NCBI GenBank assembly: GCA_036172665.1
Contig: CM069880.1
Span: forward strand, 4,652,501-4,716,500
Length of the DNA: 64,000 nt
Direction of reading: 5' to 3'
DNA from: Prosopocoilus inquinatus
Lineage: Eukaryota > Arthropoda > Insecta > Coleoptera > Lucanidae
The position numbers and the translations under genes are program-made. Below the pieces are notes generated by a model that ran no database searches, was not told the origin of the DNA, and was given only the letters and a program-made list of their open reading frames with translations. Of the stretch, positions 1 through 14,600 are shown piece by piece; the stretch's first letter is position 1, and every line of letters starts with the position of its first letter.

Positions 1-32
1 GACTCCAATATCTCTGATGTGAGATACGATGT

Positions 33-49
33 TTTCGGACGCAGCGGAA
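33..49 (+). other. CENP-B-box-like motif in F-type monomers (tentative)
   Basis: TTTCGGACGCAGCGGAA was compared with the mammalian CENP-B box YTTCGTTGGAARCGGGA. By eye 12 of 17 positions agree, and 7 of the 9 core positions (TTCG, then A, then CGGG). The mismatches are C for the core A and A for the last G. The motif recurs in each F-type monomer and is broken in L-type monomers and in variants with GCAGCGTAAG, GCACCGGAAG or GCAGGGGAAG. The two core mismatches mean binding by a CENP-B-like protein is unproven, and chance similarity is quite possible. It is listed because centromeric satellites often alternate box-plus and box-minus monomers as this array does. Confidence 0.2.
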
Positions 50-298
50 GCTGGAAATAGTTTTGAACGAAGCAACATGTATTAGCGTTATTCCTGTGAT
101 GTATCTAATCGATCCTTACTTATCTGTCATGTTATTTGACGTTACGATGTACTCCAGTAACTCTGATTTGAGATACGAAGTTCTCGCACTCAGCAGAAGC
201 TGGAAATAGTTTTGAAAGAAACAACACGTATTAGCGTTGTCCCTGTGATGTATCTAATCGATCCTTACGTATCTATCATGTTATTTGACGTTACGATG

Positions 299-447
299 GA
301 CTCCAGTAACTCTGATGTGAGATACGAAGTTTTCGGACGCAGCGGAAGCTGGAAATAGTTTTGAACGAAATAACACGTATAAGCGTTGTTCCTGTGATGT
401 ATCTAATCGATCCTTACTTATCTAATATGTTAATTGACGTTTCAACG
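299..447 (+). repeat. Representative satellite monomer (anatomy)
   Basis: This unit illustrates the 149-bp monomer. Offsets 1-27 (GACTCC...GATAC) are nearly invariant and end at the base where both LINE fragments join the array. Offsets 31-50 are the main diagnostic block, with an F type (TTTTCGGACGCAGCGGAAG) and an L type (TTCTCGCACTCAGCAGAAG). Offsets 51-70 read CTGGAAATAGTTTTGAACGA. Offsets 81-92 vary (TTAGCGTTGTTC, TTAGCGTTATTC, TTAGCATTGTTC, TTAGCTATGTTC). Offsets 93-120 (CTGTGATGTATCTAATCG...) are conserved. Offsets 125-149 are a second variable block (ATCATGTTATTTGACGTTACG, AATATGTTATTTGACGTTTC, AATATGTTAATTGACGTTCC, ATTACGTTATTTGACGTTAC). The two blocks occur in many combinations, so monomers are recombinant mosaics. 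Because 149 is not divisible by 3, a frame open through one monomer hits a stop in the next. Confidence 0.9.
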
Positions 448-3278
448 GACTCCAGTAACTCTGATGTGAGATACGAATTTCTCGCACTCAGCAGAAGCTG
501 GAAATAGTTTTGAACGAAACAACACGTATTAGCATTGTTCCTGTGATATATCTAATCGATCCTTACTTATCTAATATGTTATTTGACGTTTCAACGGACT
601 CCAGTAACTCTGATGTGAGATACGAAGTTCTCGCACTCAGCAGAAGCTGGAAATTGTTTTGAACGACACAACACGTATTAGCGTTATTCCTGTGATGTAT
701 CTAATCGATCCTTACTTATCTATTACATTATTTGACGTTACGATGGACTCCAGTAACTCTGATGTGAGATACGAAGTTTTCGGACGCAGCGGAAGCTGGA
801 AATAGTTTTGAACGAAACAATACGTATTAGCGTTATTCCTGTGATGTACGAAATCGATCCTCACTTATCTATTACGTTATTTGACGTTACGATGGACTCC
901 AGTAACTCTGATGTGATATACGAAGTTTTCGGACGCACCGGAAGCTGGAAATAGTTTTGAAGGAAATAACACGTATTATCGTTGTTTCTGTGATGTATCT
1001 AATCGATCCTTACTTATCTAATATGTTGTTTGATGTTTCAACGGACTCCAGTAACTCTGATGTGAGATACGAAGTTCTAGCACTCAGCAGAAGCTGGAAA
1101 TAGTTTTGAACGAAACAACTCATATTAGCATTGTTCCTGTGATGTATCTAATCGATCCTTACTTATCTAATATGTTATTTGACGTTTCAACGGACTCCAG
1201 TAACACTGATGTGAGATACGAAGTTCTCGCACTCAGGAGAAGCTGGAAATAGTTTTGAACGAAACAACACCTATTAGCATTGTTCCTGTGATGTATCTAA
1301 TCGATCCTTACTTATCTATCATGTTATTTGACGTTACGATGGATTCCAGTAACTCTGATGTGAGATACGAAGTCTTCGGACGCAGCGAAAGCTGGAAATA
1401 GTTTTGAACGAAACAACACGTATTAGCGTTGTTCCTGTGATGTATCTAATCGATCCTTACTTATCTAATATGTTATTTGACGTTTCAACGGACTCCAGTA
1501 ACTCTGATGTGAGATACGAAGTTCTCGAACTCAGCAGAAGCTGGAAATAGTTTTGAACGAAACAAGACGTATTAGCATTGTTCCTGTGATGTATCTAATC
1601 GATCCTTACTTATCTATCATGTTATTTGACGTTACGATGGACTCCAATATCTCTGATGTGAGATACGAAGTTTTCGGACGCAGCTGAAGCTGGAAATAGT
1701 TTTGAACGAAGCAACATGTATTAGCGTTATTCCTGTGATGTATCTAATCGATCCTTACTTATCTGTCATGTTATTTGACGTTACGATGGACTCCAGTAAC
1801 TCTGATTTGAGATACGAAGTTCTCGCACTCAGCAGAAGCTGGAAATAGTTTTGAACGAAACAACACGTATTAGCGTTGTTCCTGTGATGTATCTAATCGA
1901 TCCTTACGTATCTATCATGTTATTTGACGTTACGATGGACTCCAGTAACTCTGATGTGAGATACGAAGTTTTCGGACGCAGCGGAAGCTGGAAATAGTTT
2001 TGAACGAAATAACACGTATAAGCGTTGTTCCTGTGATGTATCTAATCGATCCTTACTTATCTAATATGTTAATTGACGTTTCAACGGACTCCAGTAACTC
2101 TGATGTGAGATACGAATTTCTCGCACTCAGCAGAAGCTGGAAATAGTTTTGAACGAAACAACACGCATTAGCATTGTTCCTGTGATATATCTAATCGATC
2201 CTTACTTATCTAATATGTTATTTGACGTTTCAACGGACTCCAGTAACTCTGATGTGAGATACGAAGTTCTCGCACTCAGCAGAAGCTGGAAATTGTTTTG
2301 AACGACACAACACGTATTAGCGTTATTCCTGTGATGTATCTAATCGATCCTTACTTATCTATTACGTTATTTGACGTTACGATGGACTCCAGTAACTCTG
2401 ATGTGAGATACGAAGTTTTCGGACGCAGCGGAAGCTGGAAATAGTTTTGAACGAAACAACACGTATTAGCGTTATTCCTGTGATGTATGAAATCGATCCT
2501 TACTTATCTATTACGTTATTTGACGTTACGATGGACTCCAGTAACTCTGATGTGATATACGAAGTTTTCGGACGCACCGGAAGCTGGAAATAGTTTTGAA
2601 GGAAATAACACGTATTATCGTTGTTTCTGTGATGTATCTAATCGATCCTTACTTATCTAATATGTTGTTTGATGTTTCAACGGACTCCAGTAACTCTGAT
2701 GTGAGATACGAAGTTCTAGCACTCAGCAGAAGCTGGAAATAGTTTTGAACGAAACAACACGTATTAGCATTGTTCCTGTGATGTATCTAATCGATCCTTA
2801 CTTATCTAATATGTAATTTGACGTTTCAACGGACTCCAGTAACTCTGATGTGAGATACGAAGTTCTCGCACTCAGCAGAATCTGGAAATAGTTTTGAACG
2901 AAACAACACGTATTGGCATTGTTCCTGTGATGTATCTAATCGATCCTTACTTATCTATCATGTTATTTGACGTTACGATGGACTCCAGTAACTCTGATGT
3001 GAGATACGAAGTTTTCGGACGCAGCGGAAGCTGGAAATAATTTTGAACGAAATAACACGTATTAGCATTGTTCCTGTGATGTATCTAATCGATCTTTACT
3101 TATCTATCATGTTTTTTGACGTTACGATGGATTCCAGTAAATCTGATGTGAGATACGAAGTCTTCGGACGCAGCGAAAGCTGGAAATAGTTTTGAACGAA
3201 ACAACACGTATTAGCGTTGTTCCTGTGATGTATCTAATCGATCCTTACTTATCTAATATGTTATTTGTCGTTTCAACG

Positions 3279-6200
3279 GACTCCAGTATCTCTGATGTGA
3301 GATACGAAGTTCTCGCACTCAGCAGAAGCTGGAAATAGTTTTGAACGAAACAACAGGTATTAGCATTGTTCCTGTGATATATCTAATCGATCCTTACTTA
3401 TCTAATATGTTATTTGACGTTTCAACGGACTCCAGTAACTCTGATGTGAGATACGAAGTTCTCGCACTCTGCAGAAGCTGGAAGTAGTTTTGAACGACAC
3501 AACACGTATTAGCGATATTCCTGTGATGTATCTAATCGATCCTTACTTATCTAATATGTTATTTGTCATTTCAACGGACTCCAGTATCTCTGATGTGAGA
3601 TACGAAGTTCTCGCACTCAGAAGAAGCTGGAAATAGTTTTGAACGACACAACACGTATAAGCGTTCTTCCTGTGATGTATCTAATCGATCCTTACTTATC
3701 TATTACGTTATTTGACGATACGATGGACTCCAGTAACTCTGATGTGAGATACGAAGTTTTCGAACGCAGCGGAAGCTGGAAATAGTTTTGAACGAAACAA
3801 CACGTATTAACGTTATTCCTGTGATGTATCTAATCGATCCTTACTTATCTATTACGTTATTTGACGTTACGATGGACTCCAGTAACTCTGATGTGAGATA
3901 CGAAGTTTTCGGACGCAGCGGAAGCTGGAAATAGTTTTGAACGAAACAACACGTATTAGCGTTATTCCTGTGATGTATGAAATCGATCCTTACTTATCTA
4001 TTACGTTATTTGACGTTACGATGGACTCCAGTAACTCTGATGTGATATACGAAGTTTTCGGACGCAGCGTAAGCTGGAAACAGTTTTGAAAGAAACAATA
4101 CGTATTAGCGTTGTTCCTGTGATGTATCTAATCGATCCTTACTAATCTATCATGTTATTTGACGTTACGATGGACTCCAGTAACTCTGATGTGAGATACG
4201 AAGTTTTCGGACGCAGCGGAAGCTGGAAATAGTTTTGAACGAAACAGCACGTATTAGCGTTATTCCTGTGATGTATCTAATCGATCCTTACTTATCTATT
4301 ACGTTATTTGACGTTACGATGGACTCCAGTAACTCTGATGTGATATACGAAATTTTCGGACGCACCGGAAGCTGGAAATAGTTTTGAAGGAAATAACACG
4401 TATTAACGTTGTTCCTGTGATGTATCTAATCGATCCTTACTTATCTAATATGTTAATTGACGTTCCAACGGACTCCAGTAACTCTGATGTGAGATACGAA
4501 GTTCTCGCACTCAGCAGAAGCTGGAAATAGTTTTGAACGAAACAACACGTATTAGCATTGTTCCTGTGATGTATCTAATCGATCCTTACTTATCTATCAT
4601 GTTATTTGACGTTCCAACGGACTCCAGTAACTCTGATGTGAGATACGAAGTTCTCGCACTCAGCAGAAGCTGGAAATAGTTTTGAACGAAACAACACGTA
4701 TTAGCATTGTTCCTGTGATGTTTCTAATCGATCCTTACTTATCTATCATGTTACTTGACGTTCCAACGGACTCCAGTAACTCTGATGTGAGATACGAAGT
4801 TCTCGCACTCAGCAGAAGCTGGAAATAGTTTTGAATGAAACAACACGTATTAGCGTTGTTCCTGTGATGTATCTAATCGATCCTTACTTATCTAATATGT
4901 TATTTGACGTTTCAACGGACTCCAGTAACTCTGATGTGAGATAAGAAGTTCTCGCACTCAGCAGAAGCTGGAAATAGTTTTGAACGAAACAACACGTAAT
5001 AGCATCGTTCCTGTGATGTATCTAATCGATCCTTACTTATCTATCATGTTATTTGACGTTACGATGGACTCCAGTAACTCTGATGTGAGATACGAAGTTT
5101 TCGGACGCAGCGTAAGCTGGAAACAGTTTTGAACGAAACAATACGTATTAGCGTTGTTCCTGTGATGTATCTAATCGATCCTTACTAATCTATCATGTTA
5201 TTTGACGTTACGATGGACTCCAGTAACTCTGATGTGAGATACGAAGTTTTCGGACGCAGCGGAAGCTGGAAATAGTTTTGAACGAAACAACACGTATTAG
5301 CGTTATTCCTGTGATGTATGAAATCGATCCTTACTTATCTATTACGTTATTTGACGTTACGATGGACTCCAGTAACTCTGATGTGATATACGAAGTTTTC
5401 GTACGCACCGGAAGCTGGAGATAGTTTTGAAGGAAATAACACGTATTATCGTTGTTCCTGTGATGTATCTAATCGATCCTTACTTATTTAATATGTTAAT
5501 TGACGTTCCAGCGGACTCCAGTAACTCTTATGTGAGATACGAAGTTCTCGCACTCAGCAGAAGCTGGAAATAGTTTTGAACGAAACAACACGTATTAGCT
5601 ATGTTCCTGTGATGTATCTAATCGATCCTTACTTATCTATCATGTTATTTGACGTTACGATGGACCCCAGTAACTCTGATGTGAGATACGAAGTTTTCGG
5701 ACGCAGCGGAAGCTGGAAATAGTTTTGAACGAAATAACACGTATTAGCATTGTTCCTGTGCTGTATCTAATCGATCCTTACCTATCTATCATGTTATTTG
5801 ACGTTACGATGGACTCCAGTAACTCTGATGTGAGATACGAAGTTATCGCACTCAGCAGAAGCTGGAAATGGTTTTGAACGAAACAACACGTATTAGCATT
5901 GTTCCTGTGATGTATCTAATCGATCCTTACTTATCTATTACGTTATTTGACGATACGATGGACTCCAGTAACTCTGATGTGAGATACGAAGTTTTCGGAC
6001 GCAGCGGAAGCTGGAAATAGTTTTGAACGAAACAACACGTATTAACGTTATTCCTGTGATGTATCTAATCGATCCTTACTTATCTATTACGTTATTTGAC
6101 GTTACGATGGACTCCAGTAACTCTGATGTGAGATACGAAGTTTTCGGACGCAGCGGAAGCTGGAAATAGTTTTGAACGAAACAACACGTATTAGCGTTAT

Positions 6201-9200
6201 TCCTGTGATGTATGAAATCGATCCTTACTTATCTATTACGTTATTTGACGTTACGATGGACTCCAGTAACTCTGATGTGATATACGAAGTTTTCGGACGC
6301 AGCGTAAGCTGGAAACAGTTTTGAAAGAAACAATACGTATTAGCGTTGTTCCTGTGATGTATCTAATCGATCCTTACTAATCTATCATGTTATTTGACGT
6401 TACGATGGACTCCAGTAACTCTGATGTGAGATACGAAGTTTTCGGACGCAGCGGAAGCTGGAAATAGTTTTGAACGAAACAACACGTATTAGCGTTATTC
6501 CTGTGATGTATGAAATCGATCCTTACTTATCTATTACGTTATTTGACGTTACGATGGACTCCAGTAACTCTGATGTGATATACGAAGTTTTCGTACGCAC
6601 CGGAAGCTGGAAATAGTTTTGAAGGAAATAACACGTATTATCGTTGTTCCTGTGATGTATCTAATCGATCCTTACTTATCTAATATGTTGTTTGATGTTT
6701 CAACGGACTCCAGTAACTCTGATGTGAGATACGAAGTTCTCGCACTCAGCAGAAGCTGGAAATAGTTTTGAACGAAACAACACGTATTAGCTATGTTCCT
6801 GTGATGTATCTAATCGATCCTTACTTATCTATCATGTTATTTGACGTTACGATGGACCCCAGTAACTCTAATGTGAGATACGAAGTTTTCGGACGCAGCG
6901 GAAGCTGGAAATAGTTTTGAACGAAATAACACGTATTAGCGTTGTTCCTGTGATGTATCTAATCGATCCTTACTTATTTAATATGTTAATTGACGTTCCA
7001 GCGGACTCCAGTAACTCTTATGTGAGATACGAAGTTCTCGCACTCAGCAGAATCTGGAAATAGTTTTGAACGAAACAACACGTATTAGCTATGTTCCTGT
7101 GATGTATCTAATCGATCCTTACTTATCTATCATGTTATTTGACGTTACGATGGACCCCAGTAACTCTGATGTGAGATACGAAGTTTTCGGACGCAGCGGA
7201 AGCTGGAAATAGTTTTGAACGAAATAACACGTATTAGCATTGTTCCTGTGCTGTATCTAATCGATCCTTACCTATCTATCATGTTATTTGACGTTACGAT
7301 GGACTCCAGTAACTCTGATGTGAGATACGAAGTTATCGCACTCAGCAGAAGCTGGAAATGGTTTTGAACGAAACAACACGTATTAGCATTGTTCCTGTGA
7401 TGTATCTAATCGATCCTTACTTATCTATCACGTTATTTGACGCTACGATGGACTCCAGTAACTCTGATGTGAGATACGAAGTTTTCGGACGCAGCTGAAG
7501 CTGGAAATAGTTTTGAACGAAACAGCACGTATTAGCGTTATTCCTGTGATGTATCTAATCGATCCTTACTTATCTATTACGTTATTTGACGTTACGATGG
7601 ACTCCAGTAACTCTGATGTGATATACGAAATTTTCGGACGCACCGGAAGCTGGAAATAGTTTTGAAGGAAATAACACGTATTAACGTTGTTCCTGTGATG
7701 TATCTAATCGATCCTTACTTATCTAATATGTTAATTGACGTTCCAACGGACTCCAGTATCTCTGATGTGAGATACGAAGTTCTCGCACTCAGCAGAAGCT
7801 GGAAATAGTTTTGAACGAAACAACAGGTATTAGCATTGTTCCTGTGATATATCTAATCGATCCTTACTTATCTAATATGTTATTTGACGTTTCAACGGAC
7901 TCCAGTAACTCTGATGTGAGATACGAAGTTCTTGCACTCAGCAGAAGCTGGAAATAGTTTTGAACGACACAACACGTATTAGCGATATTCCTGTGATGTA
8001 TCTAATCGATCCTTACTTATCTAATATGTTAGTTGTCATTTCAACGGACTCCAGTATCTCTGATGTGAGATACGAAGTTCTCGCACTCAGAAGAAGCTGG
8101 AAATAGTTTTGAACGACACAACACGTATAAGCGTTATTCCTGTGATGTATCTAATCGATCCTTACTTATCTATTACGTTATTTGACGATACGATGGACTC
8201 CAGTAACTCTGATGTGAGATACGAAGTTTTCGGACGCAGCGGAAGCTGGAAATAGTTTTGAACGAAACAACACGTATTAACGTTATTCCTGTGATGTATC
8301 TAATCGATCCTTACTTATCTATTACGTTATTTGACGTTACGATGGACTCCAGTAACTCTGATGTGAGATACGAAGTTTTCGGACGCAGCGGAAGCTGTAA
8401 ATAGTTTTGAACGAAACAACACGTATTAGCGTTATTCCTGTGATGTATGAAATCGATCCTTACTTATCTATTACGTTATTTGACGTTACGATGGACTCCA
8501 GTAACTCTGATGTGATATACGAAGTTTTTGGACGCAGCGTAAGCTGGAAACAGTTTTGAAAGAAACAATACGTATTAGCGTTGTTCCTGTGATGTATCTA
8601 ATCGATCCTTACTAATCTATCATGTTATTTGACGTTACGATGGACTCCAGTAACTCTGATGTGAGATACGAAGTTTTCGGACGCAGCGGAAGCTGGAAAT
8701 AGTTTTGAACGAAACAGCACGTATTAGCGTTATTCCTGTGATGTATCTAATCGATCCTTACTTATCTATTACGTTATTTGACGTTACGATGGACTCCAGT
8801 AACTCTGATGTGATATACGAAATTTTCGGACGCACCGGAAGCTGGAAATAGTTTTGAAGGAAATAACACGTATTAACGTTGTTCCTGTGATGTATCTAAT
8901 CGATCCTTACTTATCTAATATGTTAATTGACGTTCCAACGGACTCCAGTAACTCTGATGTGAGATACGAAGTTCTCGCACTCAGCAGAAGCTGGAAATAG
9001 TTTTGAACGAAACAACACGTATTAGCATTGTTCCTGTGATGTATCTAATCGATCCTTACTTATCTATCATGTTATTTGACGTTCCAACGGACTCCAGTAA
9101 CTCTGATGTGAGATACGAAGTTCTCGCACTCAGCAGAAGCTGGAAATAGTTTTGAACGAAACAACACGTATTAGCATTGTTCCTGTGATGTTTCTAATCG

Positions 9201-11060
9201 ATCCTTACTTATCTATCATGTTACTTGACGTTCCAACGGACTCCAGTAACTCTGATGTGAGATACGAAGTTCTCGGACTCAGCAGAAGCTGGAAATAGTT
9301 TTGAATGAAACAACACGTATTAGCGTTGTTCCTGTGATGTATCTAATCGATCCTTACTTATCTAATATGTTATTTGACGTTTCAACGGACTCCAGTAACT
9401 CTGATGTGAGATAAGAAGTTCTCGCACTCAGCAGAAGCTGGAAATAGTTTTGAACGAAACAACACGTAATAGCATCGTTCCTGTGATGTATCTAATCGAT
9501 CCTTACTTATCTATCATGTTATTTGACGTTACGATGGACTCCAGTAACTCTGATGTGAGATACGAAGTTTTCGGACGCAGCGTAAGCTGGAAACAGTTTT
9601 GAACGAAACAATACGTATTAGCGTTGTTCCTGTGATGTATCTAATCGATCCTTACTAATCTATCATGTTATTTGACGTTACGATGGACTCCAGTAACTCT
9701 GATGTGAGATACGAAGTTTTCGGACGCAGCGGAAGCTGGAAATAGTTTTGAACGAAACAACACGTATTAGCGTTATTCCTGTGATGTATGAAATCGATCC
9801 TTACTTATCTATTACGTTATTTGACGTTACGATGGACTCCAGTAACTCTGATGTGATATACGAAGTTTTCGTACGCACCGGAAGCTGGAAATAGTTTTGA
9901 AGGAAATAACACGTATTATCGTTGTTCCTGTGATGTATCTAATCGATCCTTACTTATCTAATATGTTGTTTGATGTTTCAACGGACTCCAGTAACTCTGA
10001 TGTGAGATACGAAGTTCTCGCACTCAGCAGAAGCTGGAAATAGTTTTGAACGAAACAACACGTATTAGCTATGTTCCTGTGATGTATCTAATCGATCCTT
10101 ACTTATCTATCATGTTATTTGACGTTACGATGGACCCCAGTAACTCTAATGTGAGATACGAAGTTTTCGGAAGCAGCGGAAGCTGGAAATAGTTTTGAAC
10201 GAAATAACACGTATTAGCGTTGTTCCTGTGATGTATCTAATCGATCCTTACTTATTTAATATGTTAATTGACGTTCCAGCGGACTCCAGTAACTCTTATG
10301 TGAGATACGAATTTCTCGCACTCAGCAGAAGCTGGAAATAGTTTTGAACGAAACAACACGTATTAGCTATGTTCCTGTGATGTATCTAATCGATCCTTAC
10401 TTATCTATCATGTTATTTGACGTTACGATGGACCCCAGTAACTCTGATGTGAGATACGAAGTTCTCGGACGCAGCGGAAGCTGGAAATAGTTTTGAACGA
10501 AATAACACGTATTAGCATTGTTCCTGTGCTGTATCTAATCGATCCTTACCTATCTATCATGTTATTTGACGTTACGATGGACTCCAGTAACTCTGATGTG
10601 AGATACGAAGTTATCGCACTCAGCAGAAGCTGGAAATGGTTTTGAACGAAACAACACGTATTAGCATTGTTCCTGTGATGTATCTAATCGATCCTTACTT
10701 ATCTATCACGTTATTTGACGCTACGATGGACTCCAGTAACTCTGATGTGAGATACGAAGTTTTCGGACGCAGCTGAAGCTGGAAATAGTTTTGAACGAAA
10801 CAGCACGTATTAGCGTTATTCCTGTGATGTATCTAATCGATCCTTACTTATCTATTACGTTATTTGACGTTACGATGGACTCCAGTAACTCTGATGTGAT
10901 ATACGAAATTTTCGGACGCACCGGAAGCTGGAAATAGTTTTGAAGGAAATAACACGTATTAACGTTGTTCCTGTGATGTATCTAATCGATCCTTACTTAT
11001 CTAATATGTTAATTGACGTTCCAACGGACTCCAGTAACTCTGATGTGAGATACGAACTTC
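3279..11060 (+). repeat. Mosaic higher-order repeat, 30- and 22-monomer offsets
   Basis: Block 3279-5480 matches 7749-9950 at an offset of 4470 bp (30 x 149); for example the rare GATGTTTCTAATCG is shared with TTTCTAATCG at 4721 and 9191, and GTACGCACC at 5401 and 9871. Beyond about 5480 the alignment moves: 6593-7780 matches 9871-11060 at 3278 bp (22 x 149), with GCAGCTGAAG at 7491 and 10769. The change of offset by 8 monomers (GTACGCACC also at 6593) shows an 8-monomer internal gain or loss. Copies differ by only scattered substitutions. Confidence 0.8.
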
Positions 11061-11689
11061 TCGCACTCAGCAGAAACTGGAAAGAGTTTTGAACGAAACA
11101 ACACGTATTAGCATTGTTCCTGTGATGTATCTAATCGATCCTTACTTATCTATCATGTTATTTGACGTTCCAACGGACTCCAGTAACTCTCATGTGAGAT
11201 ACGAAGTTCTCGCACTCAGCAGAAGCTGGAAATAGTTTTGAACGAAACAATACGTATTAGCATTGTTCCTGTGATGTATCTAATCGATCCTTACTTATCT
11301 ATCATGTTATTTGACGTTCCAACGGACTCCAGTAACTCTGATGTGAGATACGAAGTTCTCGCACTCAGCAGAAGCTGGAAATAGTTTTGAATGAAACAAC
11401 ACGTATTAGCGTTGTTCCTGTGATGTATCTAATCGATCCTTACTTATCTAATATGTTATTTGACGTTTCAACGAACTCCAGTAACTCTGATGTGAGATAC
11501 GAAGTTCTCGCACTCAGCAGAAGCTGGAAATAGTTTTGAACGAAACAACACGTATTAGCATTGTTCCTGTGATGTATCTAATCGATCCTTACTTATCTAT
11601 CATGTTATTTGACGTTACGATGGACTCCAGTATCTCTGATGTGAGATACGAAGTTTTCGGACGCAGCGTAAGCTGGAAACAGTTTTGAA

Positions 11690-14600
11690 CGAAACAATAC
11701 GTATTAGCGTTGTTCCTGTGATGTATCTAATCGATCCTTACTAATCTATCATGTTATTTCACGTTACGATGGACTCCAGTAACTCTGATGTGATATACGA
11801 AATTTTCGGACGCACCGGAAGCTGGAAATAGTTTTGAAGGAAATAACACGTATTAACGTTGTTCCTGTGATGTATCTAATCGATCCTTACTTATCTAATA
11901 TGTTAATTGACGTTCCAACGGACTCCAGTAACTCTGATGTGAGATACGAAGTTCTCGCACTCAGCAGAAGCTGGAAAGAGTTTTGAACGAAACAACACGT
12001 ATTAGCATTGTTCCTGTGATGTATCTAATTGATCCTTACTTATCTATCATGTTATTTGACGTTCCAACGGACTCCAGTAACTCTCATGTGAGATACGAAG
12101 TTCTCGCACTCAGCAGAAGCTGGAAATAGTTTTGAACGAAACAACACGTATTAGCATTGTTCCTGTGATGTATCTAATCGATCCTTACTTATCTATCATG
12201 TTATTTGACGTTCCAACGGACTCCAGTAACTCTGATGTGAGATACGAAGTTCTCGCACTCAGCAGAAGCTGGAAATAGTTTTGAATGAAACAACACGTAT
12301 TAGCGTTGTTCCTGTGATGCATCTAATCGATCCTTCCTTATCTAATATGTTATTTGACGTTTCAACGAACTCCAGTAACTCTGATGTGAGATACGAAGTT
12401 CTCGCACTCAGCAGAAGCTGGAAATAGTTTTGAACGAAACAACACGTATTAGCATTGTTCCTGTGATGTATCTAATCGATCCTTACTTATCTAATATGTT
12501 AATTGACGATCCAACGGACTAAAGTAACTCTGATGTTAGATACGAAGTTTTCGGACGCAGGGGAAGCTGGAAATAGTTTTGAACGAAATAACACGTATTA
12601 GCGTTGTTCCTGTGATGTATCTAATCGATCCTCACTTATCTAATATGTTATTTGACGTTACGATGGACTCCAGTAACTCTGATGTGAGATACGAAGTTTT
12701 CGGACGCAGCGGAAGCTGGAAATAGTTTTGAACGAAACAGCACGTATTAGCGTTATTCCTGTGATGTATCTAATCGATCCTTACTTATCTATTACGTTAT
12801 TTGACGTTACGATGGACTCCAGTAACTCTGATGTGATATACGAAATTTTCGGACGCACCGGAAGCTGGAAATAGTTTTGAAGGAAATAACACGTATTAAC
12901 GTTGTTCCTGTGATGTATCTAATCGATCCTTACTTATCTAATATGTTAATTGACGTTCCAACGGACTCCAGTAACTCTGATGTGAGATACGAAGTTCTCG
13001 CACTCAGCAGAAGCTGGAAAGAGTTTTGAACGAAACAACACGTATTAGCATTGTTCCTGTGATGTATCTAATTGATCCTTACTTATCTATCATGTTATTT
13101 GACGTTCCAACGGACTCCAGTAACTCTCATGTGAGATACGAAGTTCTCGCACTCAGCAGAAGCTGGAAATAGTTTTGAACGAAACAACACGTATTAGCAT
13201 TGTTCCTGTGATGTATCTAATCGATCCTTACTTATCTATCATGTTATTTGACGTTACGATGGACTCCAGTAACTCTGATGTGAGATACGAAGTTTTCGGA
13301 CGCAGCGAAAGCTGGAAACAGTTTTGAACGAAACAATACGTATTAGCGTTGTTCCTGTGATGTATCTAATCGATCCTTACTAATCTATCATGTTATTTCA
13401 CGTTACGATGGACTCCAGTAACTCTGATGTGATATACGAAATTTTCGGACGCACCGGAAGCTGGAAATAGTTTTGAAGGAAATAACACGTATTAACGTTG
13501 TTCCTGTGATGTATCTAATCGATCCTTACTTATCTAATATGTTAATTGACGTTCCAACGGACTCCAGTAACTCTGATGTGAGATACGAAGTTCTCGCACT
13601 CAGCAGAAGCTGGAAAGAGTTTTGAACGAAACAACACGTATTAGCATTGTTCCTGTGATGTATCTAATTGATCCTTACTTATCTATCATGTTATTTGACG
13701 TTCCAACGGACTCCAGTAACTCTCATGTGAGATACGAAGTTCTCGCACTCAGCAGAAGCTGGAAATAGTTTTGAACGAAACAACACGTATTAGCATTGTT
13801 CCTGTGATGTATCTAATCGATCCTTACTTATCTATCATGTTATTTGACGTTCCAACGGACTCCAGTAACTCTGATGTGAGATACGAAGTTCTCGCACTCA
13901 GCAGAAGCTGGAAATAGTTTTGAATGAAACAACACGTATTAGCGTTGTTCCTGTGATGCATCTAATCGATCCTTCCTTATCTAATATGTTATTTGACGTT
14001 TCAACGAACTCCAGTAACTCTGATGTGAGATACGAAGTTCTCGCACTCAGCAGAAGCTGGAAATAGTTTTGAACGAAACAACACGTATTAGCATTGTTCC
14101 TGTGATGTATCTAATCGATCCTTACTTATCTAATATGTTAATTGACGATCCAACGGACTAAAGTAACTCTGATGTTAGATACGAAGTTTTCGGACGCAGG
14201 GGAAGCTGGAAATAGTTTTGAACGAAATAACACGTATTAGCGTTGTTCCTGTGATGTATCTAATCGATCCTCACTTATCTAATATGTTATTTGACGTTAC
14301 GATGGACTCCAGTAACTCTGATGTGAGATACGAAGTTTTCGGACGCAGCGGAAGCTGGAAATAGTTTTGAACGAAACAGCACGTATTAGCGTTATTCCTG
14401 TGATGTATCTAATCGATCCTTACTTATCTATTACGTTATTTGACGTTACGATGGACTCCAGTAACTCTGATGTGATATACGAAATTTTCGGACGCACCGG
14501 AAGCTGGAAATAGTTTTGAAGGAAATAACACGTATTAACGTTGTTCCTGTGATGTATCTAATCGATCCTTACTTATCTAATATGTTAATTGACGTTCCAA

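Larger units (their letters stand above)
1..3427 (+). repeat. Higher-order repeat domain, 11/12-monomer unit
   Basis: The rare variant GACTCCAATATCTCTG starts at 1 and again at 1640, exactly 11 x 149 = 1639 bp apart. The following monomers carry the same private marks in the same order: GATTTGAG in the second monomer, GTATAAGCG, TGTTAATTGACGTTTCAACG, then ATTATCGTTGTTTC. The second copy holds one extra monomer (start 2981), so it is a 12-mer. A near copy of this domain lies at 38443-41.8 kb, offset 258 monomers. The domain shows unequal exchange in register; no coding content is seen. Confidence 0.85.
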
